From the NCBI RefSeq assembly GCF_017589465.1, contig NZ_JAELYA010000001.1, positions 744,001-808,000 of the forward strand: 64,000 nucleotides of DNA. Reading direction: 5' to 3'. Positions 9,008-18,926 of this stretch are shown in pieces. The position numbers were made by a program, and so were the translations under genes. Position 1 is the first letter of the stretch, and the number at the start of each line of letters is the position of its first letter. This stretch comes from Pseudomonas schmalbachii (GTDB lineage Bacteria; Pseudomonadota; Gammaproteobacteria; Pseudomonadales; Pseudomonadaceae). The notes beneath the pieces are model-generated. The model did no database searches. It was given only the letters and a program-made list of their open reading frames with translations, and had not been told where the DNA came from.

Positions 9008-11839
9008 TTAAACAGTAAAGGCGTCCTGCAGCAGCTTTTCCTGCTGCTCGGCGTGCATCGAGGCATAGCCACATGCCGGTGCTGCCGAACCTTCGCGGCC
9101 CGCATACTCAAGGTTGAGGCCTTTCTTGTGTGCGCTGATGACACGGCGCATGTGGTGCTGGCTGCAGTACCAGGCGCCCTGGTTCATCGGTTCTTCCTGG
9201 CACCAGACGACGTGCTTGAGGTTCTTGTACTGCGACAGGACCTCGGCCAGATCATCTTCCGGGAACGGATAGAGCTGCTCGATGCGGACGATGGCGATAT
9301 CGTCGCGGCCTTCGGCGCGGCGCTTCTCCAGCAGGTCGTAGTACACCTTGCCGCTGCACAGGACCAGACGGTCGACCTTTTTCGGATCCAGGCTGTCGAT
9401 TTCCCCGATCACGCTATGGAACGAACCGTTGGCCAGTTCTTCCAGGGTCGAGATGGCCAGTTTGTGGCGCAGCAGCGACTTCGGCGTCATCACCACCAGC
9501 GGCTTGCGCAGCGGGCGGATCACCTGGCGACGGAGCATGTGGTAGACCTGTGCCGGGGTAGTCGGCACGCAGACCTGGATGTTCTGCTCGGCGCAGAGTT
9601 GCAGGTAGCGTTCCAGACGCGCGGAGGAGTGCTCCGGGCCCTGCCCTTCGTAGCCGTGCGGCAGCAGCATGGTCAGGCCGCAGAGGCGCTGCCACTTGAT
9701 CTCGCCGCTGGTGATGAACTGGTCGATCACCACTTGTGCGCCGTTGGCGAAGTCGCCGAACTGGGCTTCCCAGACGACCAGCGCGTTCGGCATGGTGGTG
9801 GCATAGCCGTATTCGAAGGCCAGTACCGCCTCTTCCGAGAGCAGCGAGTCGTTGATGGTCATGCGCGGCTGGCCTTCGTACAGGTTGGCCAACGGTGCGT
9901 AGACCGAACCATCCTTCTGGCTGTGCAGCACGGCATGACGGTGCGAGAAGGTGCCACGGCCGACATCCTGGCCGGTCATGCGCACCGGGTGACCTTCGAA
10001 CAGCAGGGTCGCGTACGCCAGGTTCTCGGCGAAGCCCCAGTTGATCGGCAGGCCACCGGCGGTCATCTTCTGGCGGTCTTCGTAGATCTTGGTGACCTGG
10101 CGCTGAACCACGAAGCCTTCCGGCACTTCCAGCAGCTTGCTGGACAGTTCCTGCAGGGTCTTCAGGTCGAAGCGGGTATCGTGACGCGCGGTCCAGGCAT
10201 GGCCCAGATACGGACGCCAGTCGACGAACAGCTCCTTGTTCGGTTCCTTGACCAGGCTCTTGACCACGTGCAGGCCGTTGTCCAACGCATCACGGTAGTC
10301 GTCGACCTTGGCCTGGATCTGCTCCTTGCTCAACACGCCCGCGCCAACCAGGGCGTCAGCGTACAGCTCACGGGTGGTGCGCTGCTTGGCGATCTGCTGG
10401 TACATCAGCGGCTGGGTGCCACTCGGTTCGTCGGCCTCGTTGTGGCCGCGACGGCGGTAGCAGACCAGGTCGATGACCACATCGCGCTTGAACTGCATGC
10501 GGTAGTCGACGGCCAGCTGGGTAACGAACAGCACGGCTTCCGGATCGTCGCCGTTCACGTGGAAGATCGGCGCCTGGATCATCTTCGCCACGTCGGTGCA
10601 GTACTCGGTGGAGCGCGCATCTTCCTGGCGGTTGGTGGTGAAGCCGACCTGGTTGTTGATCACGATGTGGATGGTGCCGCCCGTCTTGTAGGCACGGGTC
10701 TGCGACATCTGGAAGGTTTCCATGACCACGCCCTGCCCCGCGAACGCGGCATCGCCATGGATGGAAATCGGCACGACCTTGTCGCCATTGCCGTCATTGC
10801 GACGGTCCTGGCGGGCGCGCACGGAGCCTTCCACCACCGGGGAAACGATTTCCAGGTGGGACGGGTTGAACGCCAGCGCGAGGTGGACTTCGCCGCCGGT
10901 GGTCATGACGTTGGACGAGAAGCCCTGGTGGTACTTCACGTCACCGGAACCCAGCTCGACGATCTTCTTGCCTTCGAACTCGTCGAACAGGTCGCGCGGG
11001 TTCTTGCCGAGGGTGTTGACCAGCACGTTCAGGCGGCCGCGGTGGGCCATGCCGATGACGATTTCCTTGGCGCCGTAGGAACCGGAGCGCTGGATGATCT
11101 CGTCGACCATCGGGATCAGGCTCTCGCCACCCTCCAGGCCGAAGCGCTTGGTGCCCGGGTACTTGGTGCCCAGGTACTTCTCCAGGCCCTCGGCCGCGGT
11201 CAGGCGCTCGAGCAGGTGCGCGCGCGCTTCGGCGGAGAAGTCCGGACGGCCACGCACGCTTTCCAGGCGCTGGGCGAACCAGTGGCGCTGTTCGGAATCG
11301 ACGATGTGCATGAACTCTGCGCCGATGCCGCCGCAGTAGGTGCTTTTCAGGCAGTCGACGATTTCGCGCAGGGTCGCCTCTTCCTTGCCGATGTACAGCT
11401 CACCGGTACGGAAGGTGGTGTCGAGGTCGGCTGCGGTCAGACCGTAGTGTTCGACCGACAGATCGGCAGGCGGAGTGCGCTTCCAGAGGCCCAGCGGATC
11501 GAGTTTGGAAGCCTGGTGACCACGCAGACGGTAGGCCAGGATCAGGCGCAGGACTTCTACCTGTTTCTTCTCATGCTCGGTGCTTACGCTGCCAGCGGAA
11601 ACCGGCTGGGCGCGGCGCTGGTTCTTGGCCAGCAGGACGAAATGATCACGTACGGAGGAATGCGATACGTCAGGGGTGGGGTTACCGTCGGTGGGGAGTT
11701 TCTGGAAGTACGTGCGCCACTCTTCGGGCACAGCGTTGGGGTCGTGCAGGTAGAGCTCGTAGAGCTCTTCGACGTAGGCAGCGTTGCCACCGGATAGATG
11801 GGCACTGTTCCACATCCGCTGCATTACGCTTTCGTGCAT
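9008..11839 (-). CDS. sucA: 2-oxoglutarate dehydrogenase E1 component
   Basis: 943 residues, normal for the homodimeric thiamine-diphosphate E1. The N-terminal arm begins MHESVMQRMWNSAHLSGGN and contains the YVEELYELYL E2-contact helix. The ThDP/Mg motif GDAAFAGQGVV is followed by NNQVGFTT; the pyrimidine-domain region has EYGYA and HGYEGQGPEHSSARLER. It decarboxylates 2-oxoglutarate and reductively succinylates the SucB lipoyl arm. A 267-bp spacer rich in stem-loops lies between it and sdhB, so transcription may be partly independent. Confidence 0.98.
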   Translation of the reverse strand: MHESVMQRMWNSAHLSGGNAAYVEELYELYLHDPNAVPEEWRTYFQKLPTDGNPTPDVSHSSVRDHFVLLAKNQRRAQPVSAGSVSTEHEKKQVEVLRLILAYRLRGHQASKLDPLGLWKRTPPADLSVEHYGLTAADLDTTFRTGELYIGKEEATLREIVDCLKSTYCGGIGAEFMHIVDSEQRHWFAQRLESVRGRPDFSAEARAHLLERLTAAEGLEKYLGTKYPGTKRFGLEGGESLIPMVDEIIQRSGSYGAKEIVIGMAHRGRLNVLVNTLGKNPRDLFDEFEGKKIVELGSGDVKYHQGFSSNVMTTGGEVHLALAFNPSHLEIVSPVVEGSVRARQDRRNDGNGDKVVPISIHGDAAFAGQGVVMETFQMSQTRAYKTGGTIHIVINNQVGFTTNRQEDARSTEYCTDVAKMIQAPIFHVNGDDPEAVLFVTQLAVDYRMQFKRDVVIDLVCYRRRGHNEADEPSGTQPLMYQQIAKQRTTRELYADALVGAGVLSKEQIQAKVDDYRDALDNGLHVVKSLVKEPNKELFVDWRPYLGHAWTARHDTRFDLKTLQELSSKLLEVPEGFVVQRQVTKIYEDRQKMTAGGLPINWGFAENLAYATLLFEGHPVRMTGQDVGRGTFSHRHAVLHSQKDGSVYAPLANLYEGQPRMTINDSLLSEEAVLAFEYGYATTMPNALVVWEAQFGDFANGAQVVIDQFITSGEIKWQRLCGLTMLLPHGYEGQGPEHSSARLERYLQLCAEQNIQVCVPTTPAQVYHMLRRQVIRPLRKPLVVMTPKSLLRHKLAISTLEELANGSFHSVIGEIDSLDPKKVDRLVLCSGKVYYDLLEKRRAEGRDDIAIVRIEQLYPFPEDDLAEVLSQYKNLKHVVWCQEEPMNQGAWYCSQHHMRRVISAHKKGLNLEYAGREGSAAPACGYASMHAEQQEKLLQDAFTV

Positions 11840-12032
11840 GCTTGGTCACCCTCGGGTAAGGGGACACCACCTGGCGTGAAACCGACCGGCCGCGAAATCC
11901 ATTTCCAGGAGTTTCGCTGAACCGCTAGGGATCCCGCAGATAGTCCGGGTACCAGCCCGGATGCCCCTGCTGGTCATCTATATAATTTTCAAAATCAGAA
12001 CCACCGCTTTGTGGGCTGTGGTTCGTTAGTTG

Positions 12033-12063
12033 CTGCACCGCCGGAACTGATCCGGCGGTGCAG
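12033..12063 (-). other. perfect 13-bp stem-loop in the sdhB-sucA spacer
   Basis: CTGCACCGCCGGA pairs with TCCGGCGGTGCAG over a 5-nt loop. It is one of several hairpins in the 267-bp spacer; another, GAACCAC/GTGGTTC, lies beside it at about 11999-12025. There is no U-run, so attenuation, processing or a partial terminator are all possible. Confidence 0.6.
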
Positions 12064-12086
12064 GTCTTGCTCTTACAACTACTTGC

Positions 12087-12106
12087 TTCGTTCGCAAGCG
12101 AACGAA
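12087..12106 (-). other. stem-loop directly after the sdhB stop codon
   Basis: TTCGTTCGC / GCGAACGAA, nine paired bases with an AA loop, abuts the sdhB stop (12107-12109). The position suggests protection of the sdhCDAB mRNA 3' end or pausing before sucA. Confidence 0.6.
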
Positions 12107-12814
12107 TCAGGTACCGCTATGCAGCAGCATGCTGCGCACGTGACCGATTGCCTTCGTCGGGTTCAGACCCTTCGGGCAGACGTTCACGCAGTTCATGATC
12201 CCGCGGCAACGGAACACGCTGAACGGATCGTCCAGCGCGGCCAGACGCTCTTCGGTCTTGTTGTCGCGACTGTCGGCCAGGAAGCGATAGGCCTGCAGCA
12301 GCGCAGCGGGACCGAGGAACTTGTCGGGGTTCCACCAGAACGACGGGCAGGAGGTCGAGCAGCAGGCGCACAGGATGCACTCGTACAGACCGTCCAGCTT
12401 TTCGCGCTCTTCCGGGGACTGCAGACGCTCGATGGCCGGGGCCGGAGTATCGTTCTGCAGGAACGGTTTCACCTTCTCGTACTGCTTGTAGAAGATGCTC
12501 ATGTCCACGACCAGGTCACGGATCACCGGCAGGCCCGGCAGCGGGCGGATCACCAGCTTGCCGCCCTTCAGGCCGGCAGCGGACAGCGGAGTGATGCAGG
12601 CCAGGCCGTTCTTGCCGTTGATGTTCATGCCGTCGGAGCCGCAAACGCCCTCACGGCAGGAGCGACGGTAGGAGAAGCCTTCGTCCTGTTCCTTGATCAG
12701 TGCCAGCACGTCGAGGACCATGATGTCCTTGCCGCCGGTATCGACCTGGAAGTCCTGCATGAACGGAGCTTCGTCCACATCAGGGTTATAGCGATAAACA
12801 CTTACATTCAACAT
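12107..12814 (-). CDS. sdhB: succinate dehydrogenase iron-sulfur subunit
   Basis: 235 residues. Contains the [2Fe-2S] ligands in CREGVCGSDGMN and the following C (about residues 55-75), the [4Fe-4S] ligands in CILCACCSTSCP (about 148-160), and the [3Fe-4S] ligands in CRGIMNCVNVCPKGL (about 205-220). It carries electrons from the SdhA flavin to ubiquinone at the SdhCD anchor. Start set at ATG 12814, preceded by AAGGG; an in-frame GTG three codons earlier is possible but badly placed relative to it. Eleven bases separate it from sdhA. Confidence 0.98.
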   Translation of the reverse strand: MLNVSVYRYNPDVDEAPFMQDFQVDTGGKDIMVLDVLALIKEQDEGFSYRRSCREGVCGSDGMNINGKNGLACITPLSAAGLKGGKLVIRPLPGLPVIRDLVVDMSIFYKQYEKVKPFLQNDTPAPAIERLQSPEEREKLDGLYECILCACCSTSCPSFWWNPDKFLGPAALLQAYRFLADSRDNKTEERLAALDDPFSVFRCRGIMNCVNVCPKGLNPTKAIGHVRSMLLHSGT

Positions 12815-12825
12815 GGCGGGCACCC

Positions 12826-14598
12826 TTAGTAAGTCCGAACCTTGGGTTCGAATGCCGGAACGGTCTTCGGCGCGAAATTGACGGCACGCTTGGCAACGCG
12901 CTTCTCACCCGGGAAGTACAGGGTGTGGCACAGCCAGTTCTCGTCATCGCGCTCCTCGAAGTCTTCGCGGGCATGGGCGCCGCGGGACTCTTTGCGGACT
13001 TCGGCCGCAATAGCGGTGGCTTCGGCCACCTCGAGGAGGTTTTGCAGTTCCAGCGCTTCGATGCGCGCGGTGTTGAATGCCTGGCTCTTGTCGGCGATCT
13101 TGACGTTGGCGATGCGCTGACGGAGCTCGGCCAGTTGGGCAATACCCTTCTGCATGTATTCGCCGGTACGGAATACACCGAAGTAGTTCTGCATGCACTG
13201 TTGCAGCTCTTTACGCAGCGGAGCCACGTCTTCGCCGGAGGTGCGCTCGTTCACGCCGTTCAGGCGCTTGAAGGAGGCTTCCAGGTCGCTCTCGGACGCA
13301 CCGCGAACTTCGATGCCTTCCTTGAGCGCTTTTTCCAAGTGCAGACCGGCCGCACGGCCGAACACCACCAGGTCGAGCAGCGAGTTGCCGCCCAGGCGGT
13401 TGGCGCCGTGTACCGACACGCAAGCCACTTCGCCCACGGCGAACAGGCCTTCGATGATGGTGTCGTTGCCGTTGGCGTCCTGGGTGATGGCCTGGCCATG
13501 AATGTTGGTGGCAACGCCGCCCATCATGTAGTGGCAGGTCGGGATAACCGGGATCGGAGCCACGACCGGGTCGACGTGGGCGAAGGTCTTGGACAGCTCG
13601 CAGATGCCGGGCAGGCGGCTGTGCAGGACTTCCTCGCCGAGGTGGTCGAGCTTCAGCAGCACGTGGTCCTTGTCCGGGCCCACGCCGTTGCCGGCGATGA
13701 CTTCCTTGACCATGGAGCGGGCGACCACGTCGCGGCCGGCCAGGTCCTTGGCGTTCGGAGCGTAACGCTCCATGAAACGCTCGCCATGGGCGTTGATCAG
13801 GTAGCCGCCTTCACCGCGGCAACCTTCGGTGACCAGTACACCGGCGCCGGCGATGCCGGTCGGGTGGAACTGCCACATCTCGATGTCCTGCACCGGTACG
13901 CCGGCACGCAGGGCCATGCCCACGCCGTCGCCGGTGTTGATCAGGGCGTTGGTGGTGGAGGCATAGATACGGCCGGCACCGCCAGTGGCCAGGACCACGG
14001 CCTTGGAGCGGATGTAGACGGTTTCGCCGGTCTCGATGCAGATGGCGATGATGCCGACAATGGCGCCGTCCTGGTTCTTCACCAGATCGACCGCGTACCA
14101 CTCATTAAGGAAGGAAGTGCCGCTCTTCAGGTTGGCCTGATAGAGGGTGTGCAGCAGGGCGTGACCGGTACGGTCGGCCGCAGCGCAGGTACGGGCAGCC
14201 TGGCCACCCTTGCCGAAGTCCTTGGACTGGCCACCGAACGGACGCTGGTAGATGCGGCCCTGCTCGGTACGGGAGAACGGCAGGCCCATGTGCTCGAGTT
14301 CGAACACGGCTTCCGGACCTACGGAGCACATATATTCGATAGCGTCCTGGTCACCGATGTAGTCGGAACCCTTGACGGTATCGTACATGTGCCAGCGCCA
14401 GTCATCGTTCGGGTCGGCCGAAGCGATGGCGCAGGTGATGCCGCCCTGGGCGGATACGGTGTGCGAACGGGTCGGGAACACCTTGGTGACCACGGCGGTC
14501 TTGTGGCCGCCCTGTGCCAGTTGCAGTGCGGCACGCATGCCGGCGCCGCCGCCGCCAACGATGATGGCGTCGAAAGAAAGAGTACGAATGCTAGCCAT
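12826..14598 (-). CDS. sdhA: succinate dehydrogenase flavoprotein subunit
   Basis: 590 residues. N-terminal dinucleotide fold [16 protein letters not shown], then SHTVSAQGG (about residues 45-53) with the His that covalently holds FAD. The substrate site includes HPTGI (around 242), the [11 protein letters not shown] loop and a C-terminal RSRGAH-like segment (here [12 protein letters not shown]). It oxidises succinate to fumarate at the cytoplasmic face of the inner membrane as complex II. Follows sdhD by three bases. Confidence 0.98.
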   Translation of the reverse strand: MASIRTLSFDAIIVGGGGAGMRAALQLAQGGHKTAVVTKVFPTRSHTVSAQGGITCAIASADPNDDWRWHMYDTVKGSDYIGDQDAIEYMCSVGPEAVFELEHMGLPFSRTEQGRIYQRPFGGQSKDFGKGGQAARTCAAADRTGHALLHTLYQANLKSGTSFLNEWYAVDLVKNQDGAIVGIIAICIETGETVYIRSKAVVLATGGAGRIYASTTNALINTGDGVGMALRAGVPVQDIEMWQFHPTGIAGAGVLVTEGCRGEGGYLINAHGERFMERYAPNAKDLAGRDVVARSMVKEVIAGNGVGPDKDHVLLKLDHLGEEVLHSRLPGICELSKTFAHVDPVVAPIPVIPTCHYMMGGVATNIHGQAITQDANGNDTIIEGLFAVGEVACVSVHGANRLGGNSLLDLVVFGRAAGLHLEKALKEGIEVRGASESDLEASFKRLNGVNERTSGEDVAPLRKELQQCMQNYFGVFRTGEYMQKGIAQLAELRQRIANVKIADKSQAFNTARIEALELQNLLEVAEATAIAAEVRKESRGAHAREDFEERDDENWLCHTLYFPGEKRVAKRAVNFAPKTVPAFEPKVRTY

Positions 14599-14601
14599 GG
14601 A

Positions 14602-14970
14602 TCAGTTACCCCAGAGAATCTGCACACCCCAGACGAACAGTGCGAACATCGCCATGCCGCAAGCTGCCTGGACGAGGAAACGCACGACGGTCGCGGACCG
14701 GCCCAGCGCCATCGGAGTCAGGTAGTCGGTGGTGATGGTCCACATACCGACCCACGCGTGCACGCTCAGGGAAACCAGAGTCAGCAGGCTGAAGATGCGC
14801 ATCAGGCTGTTGGAGAACAGACCATGCCACTCCGCATAGGAGAGGTTCGGGTGAGCGACGAGGTAGCCCAGCAGGAACAATACATAAGCCGCAAGAACGA
14901 CCGCGGAAACGCGCTGAGCCATCCAGTCATAGAGGCCCGAACGCGAGAAGTTTGTGACGTTAGTTACCAT
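14602..14970 (-). CDS. sdhD: succinate dehydrogenase membrane anchor subunit D
   Basis: 122 residues with three spans at about 20-40, 55-80 and 95-117. SVHAWVGMWTITTDY holds the haem-ligand His region. Start chosen at ATG 14970 (MVTNVTN), with an alternative ATG two codons upstream at 14976; both overlap the end of sdhC by a few bases, so the two anchors are translationally coupled. Binds haem b and ubiquinone with SdhC. Confidence 0.95.
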   Translation of the reverse strand: MVTNVTNFSRSGLYDWMAQRVSAVVLAAYVLFLLGYLVAHPNLSYAEWHGLFSNSLMRIFSLLTLVSLSVHAWVGMWTITTDYLTPMALGRSATVVRFLVQAACGMAMFALFVWGVQILWGN

Positions 14971-15338
14971 ACCCATACCCCCGCCAGAACGATCAGCACC
15001 ACCGATACGGCGATGACGATTTTGGAACCGCGCTTGCCACCTTCCAGGGTTTCACCGATACCAGCGTCCATGACGAGGTGGCGAATACCGGCTACCAGGT
15101 GGTACAGCAGCGCAGACAGCAGGCCCCAGATCACCAGCTTGGCCAGCGGACTGGTCAGACACGCCTTCACCTGCTCGAAGCCCTCTTCCGAAGCCAGGGA
15201 CCTGTCGAGCGCGAACAGCAGCACGGCAATACCCAGGAACAGAATGACGCCGGAGATACGATGCAGAATGGACGTGTAAGCAGTGACAGGGAGTTTTATG
15301 GTCCTAAGGTCTAGGTTTACTGGTCGTTTGCTATTCAC
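14964..15338 (-). CDS. sdhC: succinate dehydrogenase cytochrome b556 subunit C
   Basis: 124 residues with three spans. It has the N-terminal RPVNLDL segment, the SILHRISGVILF quinone-site helix (conserved Ser and Arg) and HLVAGIRHLVMD with the haem-ligand His. The first possible start in frame is GTG 15338: a run of seven A residues just upstream puts an in-frame TGA before any earlier start. First gene of the sdh-suc locus, divergent from gltA. Confidence 0.93.
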   Translation of the reverse strand: MNSKRPVNLDLRTIKLPVTAYTSILHRISGVILFLGIAVLLFALDRSLASEEGFEQVKACLTSPLAKLVIWGLLSALLYHLVAGIRHLVMDAGIGETLEGGKRGSKIVIAVSVVLIVLAGVWVW

Positions 15339-15705
15339 GGCTTTTTTTCACACTGAGAGCCCCAAGGAGCAGGGCTAGTTGTCGGGAGGTGCACTTGTCA
15401 GGTACCCATCACCTTTTGGGAGTGACAACCGCCCCGTGGAGCAAGGCCCTGGGGGCCCTAGGCGGCTGGTCGCGGAGTATAGACAGTTAGGCTCCTAATG
15501 ACAACGGAAACGCCTACTCCTAAGGACGTATTGCCGCACCCCCTTCAAAAGCGTAAAAAGTCGCTTTTTTCGCCAAAAACAATGGCTTGAGAGTGGCTCT
15601 GGAACGCCATCTGGCAAATTGACTTTCGAATTTATCTCTCTATAGTGGTGCGGGCCCTGCGTGGGGGGTAGTACTGATGATTTCAAGCATAAATAGGAGG
15701 CCATC
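15339..15705. other. divergent sdhC-gltA control region
   Basis: 367-bp shared regulatory region. The gltA promoter is recognisable at its right side (15619-15646). An sdhC promoter is expected near 15350-15480, but no consensus pair is convincing. AT-rich tracts at 15550-15590 resemble UP-like or nucleoid-protein sites. No gene is present. Confidence 0.6.
15619..15646 (+). promoter_or_regulatory. sigma70-type promoter of gltA
   Basis: TTGACT (15619-15624) and TATAGT (15641-15646) separated by 16 bp give near-consensus -35/-10 boxes, with transcription expected near 15653 and a leader of about 53 nt. The gltA ribosome site TAGGAGG lies at 15694-15700. Confidence 0.75.
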
Positions 15706-16992
15706 ATGGCTGACAAAAAAGCGCAGTTGATCATCGAGGGCGCAGCCCCCGTCGAACTGCCTATCCTCACCGGCACCATGGGGCCCGATGTCGTAGATGT
15801 ACGAGGCCTTACCGCCACGGGCAGCTACACCTTTGATCCTGGCTTCATGTCGACCGCCTCTTGCGAGTCGCAGATCACCTTCATCGATGGCGACAAGGGC
15901 GTGCTGCTGCATCGCGGCTACCCGATCGAGCAGCTGGCCGAGAAATCCGACTACCTGGAAACCTGCTACCTGCTGCTGAAGGGCGAACTGCCCAACGCTG
16001 CGCAGAAAGAGCAGTTCGTCAGCACCATCAAGAACCACACCATGGTTCACGAGCAGTTGAAGAGCTTCTTCAACGGCTTCCGCCGCGATGCCCACCCGAT
16101 GGCCGTGATGTGCGGCGTGGTCGGTGCGCTTTCGGCCTTCTATCACGACTCCCTGGACATCAACGATCCGCGCCACCGCGAAATCTCCGCGATGCGCCTG
16201 ATCGCCAAGATGCCGACCATCGCCGCCATGGTTTACAAGTACTCCATGGGCCAGCCGATGATGTATCCGCGCAACGACCTGACCTACGCGGAAAACTTCC
16301 TGCACATGATGTTCAACACGCCTTGCGAGACCAAGCCGATCAGCCCGATTCTGGGCAAGGCGATGGACCGCATCTTCATCCTCCACGCCGACCACGAGCA
16401 GAACGCCTCCACCTCCACCGTTCGCCTGGCCGGCTCCTCGGGCGCCAACCCGTTCGCCTGTATCGCCGCCGGCATCGCCGCCCTCTGGGGCCCGGCCCAC
16501 GGTGGCGCGAACGAAGCCGTTCTGCGCATGCTGGATGAAATCGGCGACGTCTCGAACATCGACAAGTTCGTGGCCAAGGCCAAGGACAAGAACGATCCGT
16601 TCAAGCTGATGGGCTTCGGCCACCGCGTGTACAAGAACTTCGACCCGCGCGCCAAGGTCATGAAGCAGACCTGCGACGAGGTTCTGAGCGAGCTGGGCAT
16701 CAACGACCCGCAGCTGGAACTGGCCATGAAGCTGGAAGAACTGGCTCGCCAGGATCCGTACTTCAAGGAGCGCAACCTGTACCCGAACGTGGACTTCTAC
16801 TCGGGCATCATCCTGAAGGCCATCGGCATCCCGACCAGCATGTTCACCGTGATCTTCGCCCTGGCGCGCACCGTCGGCTGGATCTCGCACTGGCAGGAAA
16901 TGCTCTCCAGCCCGTACAAGATCGGTCGTCCGCGCCAGCTGTACACTGGCCACCAGGAACGCAACTTCGTCGGCCTGAGCGACCGCAAGTAA
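15706..16992 (+). CDS. gltA: citrate synthase (type II, hexameric)
   Basis: 428 residues, the length of the Gram-negative NADH-regulated enzyme. The N-terminal small beta domain ([20 protein letters not shown]) is characteristic of the allosteric hexameric form. Catalytic residues sit in [10 protein letters not shown] (His), [14 protein letters not shown] (His) and YPNVDFYSG (Asp). It condenses acetyl-CoA and oxaloacetate to citrate, the entry step of the cycle served by the neighbouring sdh-suc genes. Excellent ribosome site TAGGAGG five bases before the ATG. Transcribed divergently from sdhC and ended by a strong intrinsic terminator. Confidence 0.98.
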   Translation: MADKKAQLIIEGAAPVELPILTGTMGPDVVDVRGLTATGSYTFDPGFMSTASCESQITFIDGDKGVLLHRGYPIEQLAEKSDYLETCYLLLKGELPNAAQKEQFVSTIKNHTMVHEQLKSFFNGFRRDAHPMAVMCGVVGALSAFYHDSLDINDPRHREISAMRLIAKMPTIAAMVYKYSMGQPMMYPRNDLTYAENFLHMMFNTPCETKPISPILGKAMDRIFILHADHEQNASTSTVRLAGSSGANPFACIAAGIAALWGPAHGGANEAVLRMLDEIGDVSNIDKFVAKAKDKNDPFKLMGFGHRVYKNFDPRAKVMKQTCDEVLSELGINDPQLELAMKLEELARQDPYFKERNLYPNVDFYSGIILKAIGIPTSMFTVIFALARTVGWISHWQEMLSSPYKIGRPRQLYTGHQERNFVGLSDRK

Positions 16993-17009
16993 GCGTTCCG
17001 CCAGGAACG

Positions 17010-17037
17010 AAAAAGGCTGCCTCGGCAGCCTTTTTCA
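17010..17037. terminator. bidirectional intrinsic terminator, gltA / chemoreceptor
   Basis: AAAAAGGCTGCC-TC-GGCAGCCTTTTT: perfect stem with A-run on one side and U-run on the other, 18 bp past the gltA stop, between two convergent genes. Confidence 0.93.
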
Positions 17038-17114
17038 TTTCTTCCCGCAAAGCAGGGAAAGCATCAGCCTTCCCCTACCCCAGGCGATGGCCAGGTCGCC
17101 CGGCCAACCAGCCC

Positions 17115-18737
17115 TTACCTTCCGGCGATCAGCGCGGAAGCCCGCACCTCACGCCCTGCCCGCGCCACGCTCTGCGGCAGCATTTCCGGCCGATAACCCA
17201 GGCGCAACCCGCCCCACTGGCGACCGGCGACGAAGATCGGCACCGACAGGTCGTGCATCAGTTCGCCGGTATCCCGGCAATAGGTCTGCAACAGCAGCGG
17301 CTGCTGGTGGCTGCCACAACGCAGGCCGGCACGATCGTTGAACAGGCGCTTGCTGCGGCTCTTCAGGCGATCCACGCGCGGATCGCCAATCGGCGACTGG
17401 TTGAACGCCGCGTTGTGCGTCGGCACGTAGCCTTCCGGGGTGCAGGCGATGGCGTAGATCAGCCCTTCGTGCCGCTGCAGCAGATCCTCCTGGATACGCG
17501 GCAGTACCTCGTCGGTGTAACGATCGAAGCGCGTGGCGTATTTCTGCGGATCGGTCCCCGGCAGTGCCTGATAGTCGCGGTCGAACAAGTCATTGGCGGA
17601 AATCCGGCCGGCCTCTATATCCGCCGCGAAGCGCGCAGCGATGGCATGCGCGCCCTCACGGGCGAGGTCGTAGACGCGCTGGTGATAGTCATCCAGCGCC
17701 ACCTCGGCGAGCCGTTCGCTGATCTCCTCGGTCTGCGCCTCCAGCTGTACGGCGGCCTCGGCCAGGCGATGGGTCTGCTCGTCACTGACACGCAGGTCGC
17801 CGCGCATCTGCTCCACCGCGGCGAACAGGCTGTCCAGTTGATGACGGTTGATCTCCGCGCCCTCGGCAATCTCGGTGATCTGCTTTTCCACCCCCGAAGC
17901 CAGTCCGGCGATCAGCTCCAGTTGCTGGCCGGTCCGCTCCACCTGGCCGACACCTTCGTCGAGGTCGCCGGCCAACTGGCGGATCTGCTCGACCACCTCG
18001 CCGGTCCGCTGCTGGATGTCCTCGACCATCTTGCCGACCTCTTCGGTGGCATCCGCCGTGCGTCCGGCCAGGCCGCGCACCTCTTCCGCCACCACGGCGA
18101 ACCCGCGCCCATGCTCGCCAGCCCGCGCCGCCTCGATGGCCGCGTTGAGCGCCAGCAGGTTGGTCTGGTTGGCGATCGACTGGATGACGTGGGCGACGCG
18201 CTGGATTTCCTCACTGCGCTGGTTGAGCGCCTCGATCAGCTCGCGACTGGCGCTGGCCCGGGCGCTGAGCTGGTGCATGCGGGCGATGGCCGCCTGCAGC
18301 TCGCTGCGGCCGGCGTCGCTGCCGACGCGCGCCTGGGTCGCGGACTCCATGGCCTGCCGCGCCAGGTTGGAAGTGGCCCGCTCGGTGTGGATCATCACCT
18401 CGGCGCTGCCGACGATCTGCTCCGCCGCCAGCAACTGCGATTCCAGGCGATCCACCAGCTGTTGCACCGAATAGGAAACGCCCGCGGCGGAAAGCGCGTT
18501 GTGGCTGATGCCCTGCGACAGGTCGCGGGTCAGCTCGGCAATATCCGGCAAGTCCCGGGACATGCGCGGCGTGGCGCGGCGACCGGCAATGCACCAGGGC
18601 AGCCAGAGCAGCGCAAGCGCCAGCAGCAGGCACAGCGAGAGCGGCCAGCCGCCCATGCCCTGGGCGATGAACAGCAATGCAAACCCGGCGGTCTGCAGGG
18701 AAAGGACAGGGAAAATACGCGAACGCGCGGAACCCAT
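17115..18737 (-). CDS. methyl-accepting chemotaxis protein with C-terminal sensory-like region
   Basis: 540 residues. Two hydrophobic segments near the N-terminus (about 8-30 and 32-50) are followed directly by a cytoplasmic coiled-coil signalling domain. The CheA/CheW-binding hairpin tip, with core [19 protein letters not shown] and then [17 protein letters not shown], lies at about 190-230. Unlike classical receptors there is no periplasmic ligand domain between the spans. Instead about 170 residues follow the signalling domain (about 370-540, with [29 protein letters not shown] and [11 protein letters not shown]). These resemble the C-terminal Cache-like regions of some cytoplasm-facing receptors. 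Ligand unknown. Monocistronic, convergent with gltA. Confidence 0.88.
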   Translation of the reverse strand: MGSARSRIFPVLSLQTAGFALLFIAQGMGGWPLSLCLLLALALLWLPWCIAGRRATPRMSRDLPDIAELTRDLSQGISHNALSAAGVSYSVQQLVDRLESQLLAAEQIVGSAEVMIHTERATSNLARQAMESATQARVGSDAGRSELQAAIARMHQLSARASASRELIEALNQRSEEIQRVAHVIQSIANQTNLLALNAAIEAARAGEHGRGFAVVAEEVRGLAGRTADATEEVGKMVEDIQQRTGEVVEQIRQLAGDLDEGVGQVERTGQQLELIAGLASGVEKQITEIAEGAEINRHQLDSLFAAVEQMRGDLRVSDEQTHRLAEAAVQLEAQTEEISERLAEVALDDYHQRVYDLAREGAHAIAARFAADIEAGRISANDLFDRDYQALPGTDPQKYATRFDRYTDEVLPRIQEDLLQRHEGLIYAIACTPEGYVPTHNAAFNQSPIGDPRVDRLKSRSKRLFNDRAGLRCGSHQQPLLLQTYCRDTGELMHDLSVPIFVAGRQWGGLRLGYRPEMLPQSVARAGREVRASALIAGR

Positions 18738-18883
18738 GGGGGATTACCTCTTCGAGCGCCAGCCGTGCGGCACTCCATTTACTACGAAAGAGATAAGCCC
18801 GCCGGAAAACCTGACTGTTGTTGTCGGGTGTATTAGGCGGCCTGACTGCGTTTCCGGCTATACGCCCTTAGTGGTAAGGCAGA

Positions 18884-18911
18884 GTCCCGCCGGCACTGCT
18901 ACCGGCGGGAC
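18884..18911 (-). terminator. hairpin after the TonB-receptor gene
   Basis: GTCCCGCCGG / CCGGCGGGAC, ten perfect pairs with an 8-nt loop, about 15 bp beyond the receptor stop codon. No U-run; probable 3' stabiliser or weak terminator. Confidence 0.55.
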
Positions 18912-18926
18912 CACGGCTGCGCCGTA

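Noticed and set aside
8837..11797. 986-codon open frame opposite sucA
   Set aside because: Shadow of sucA; length reflects high third-position GC, not coding.
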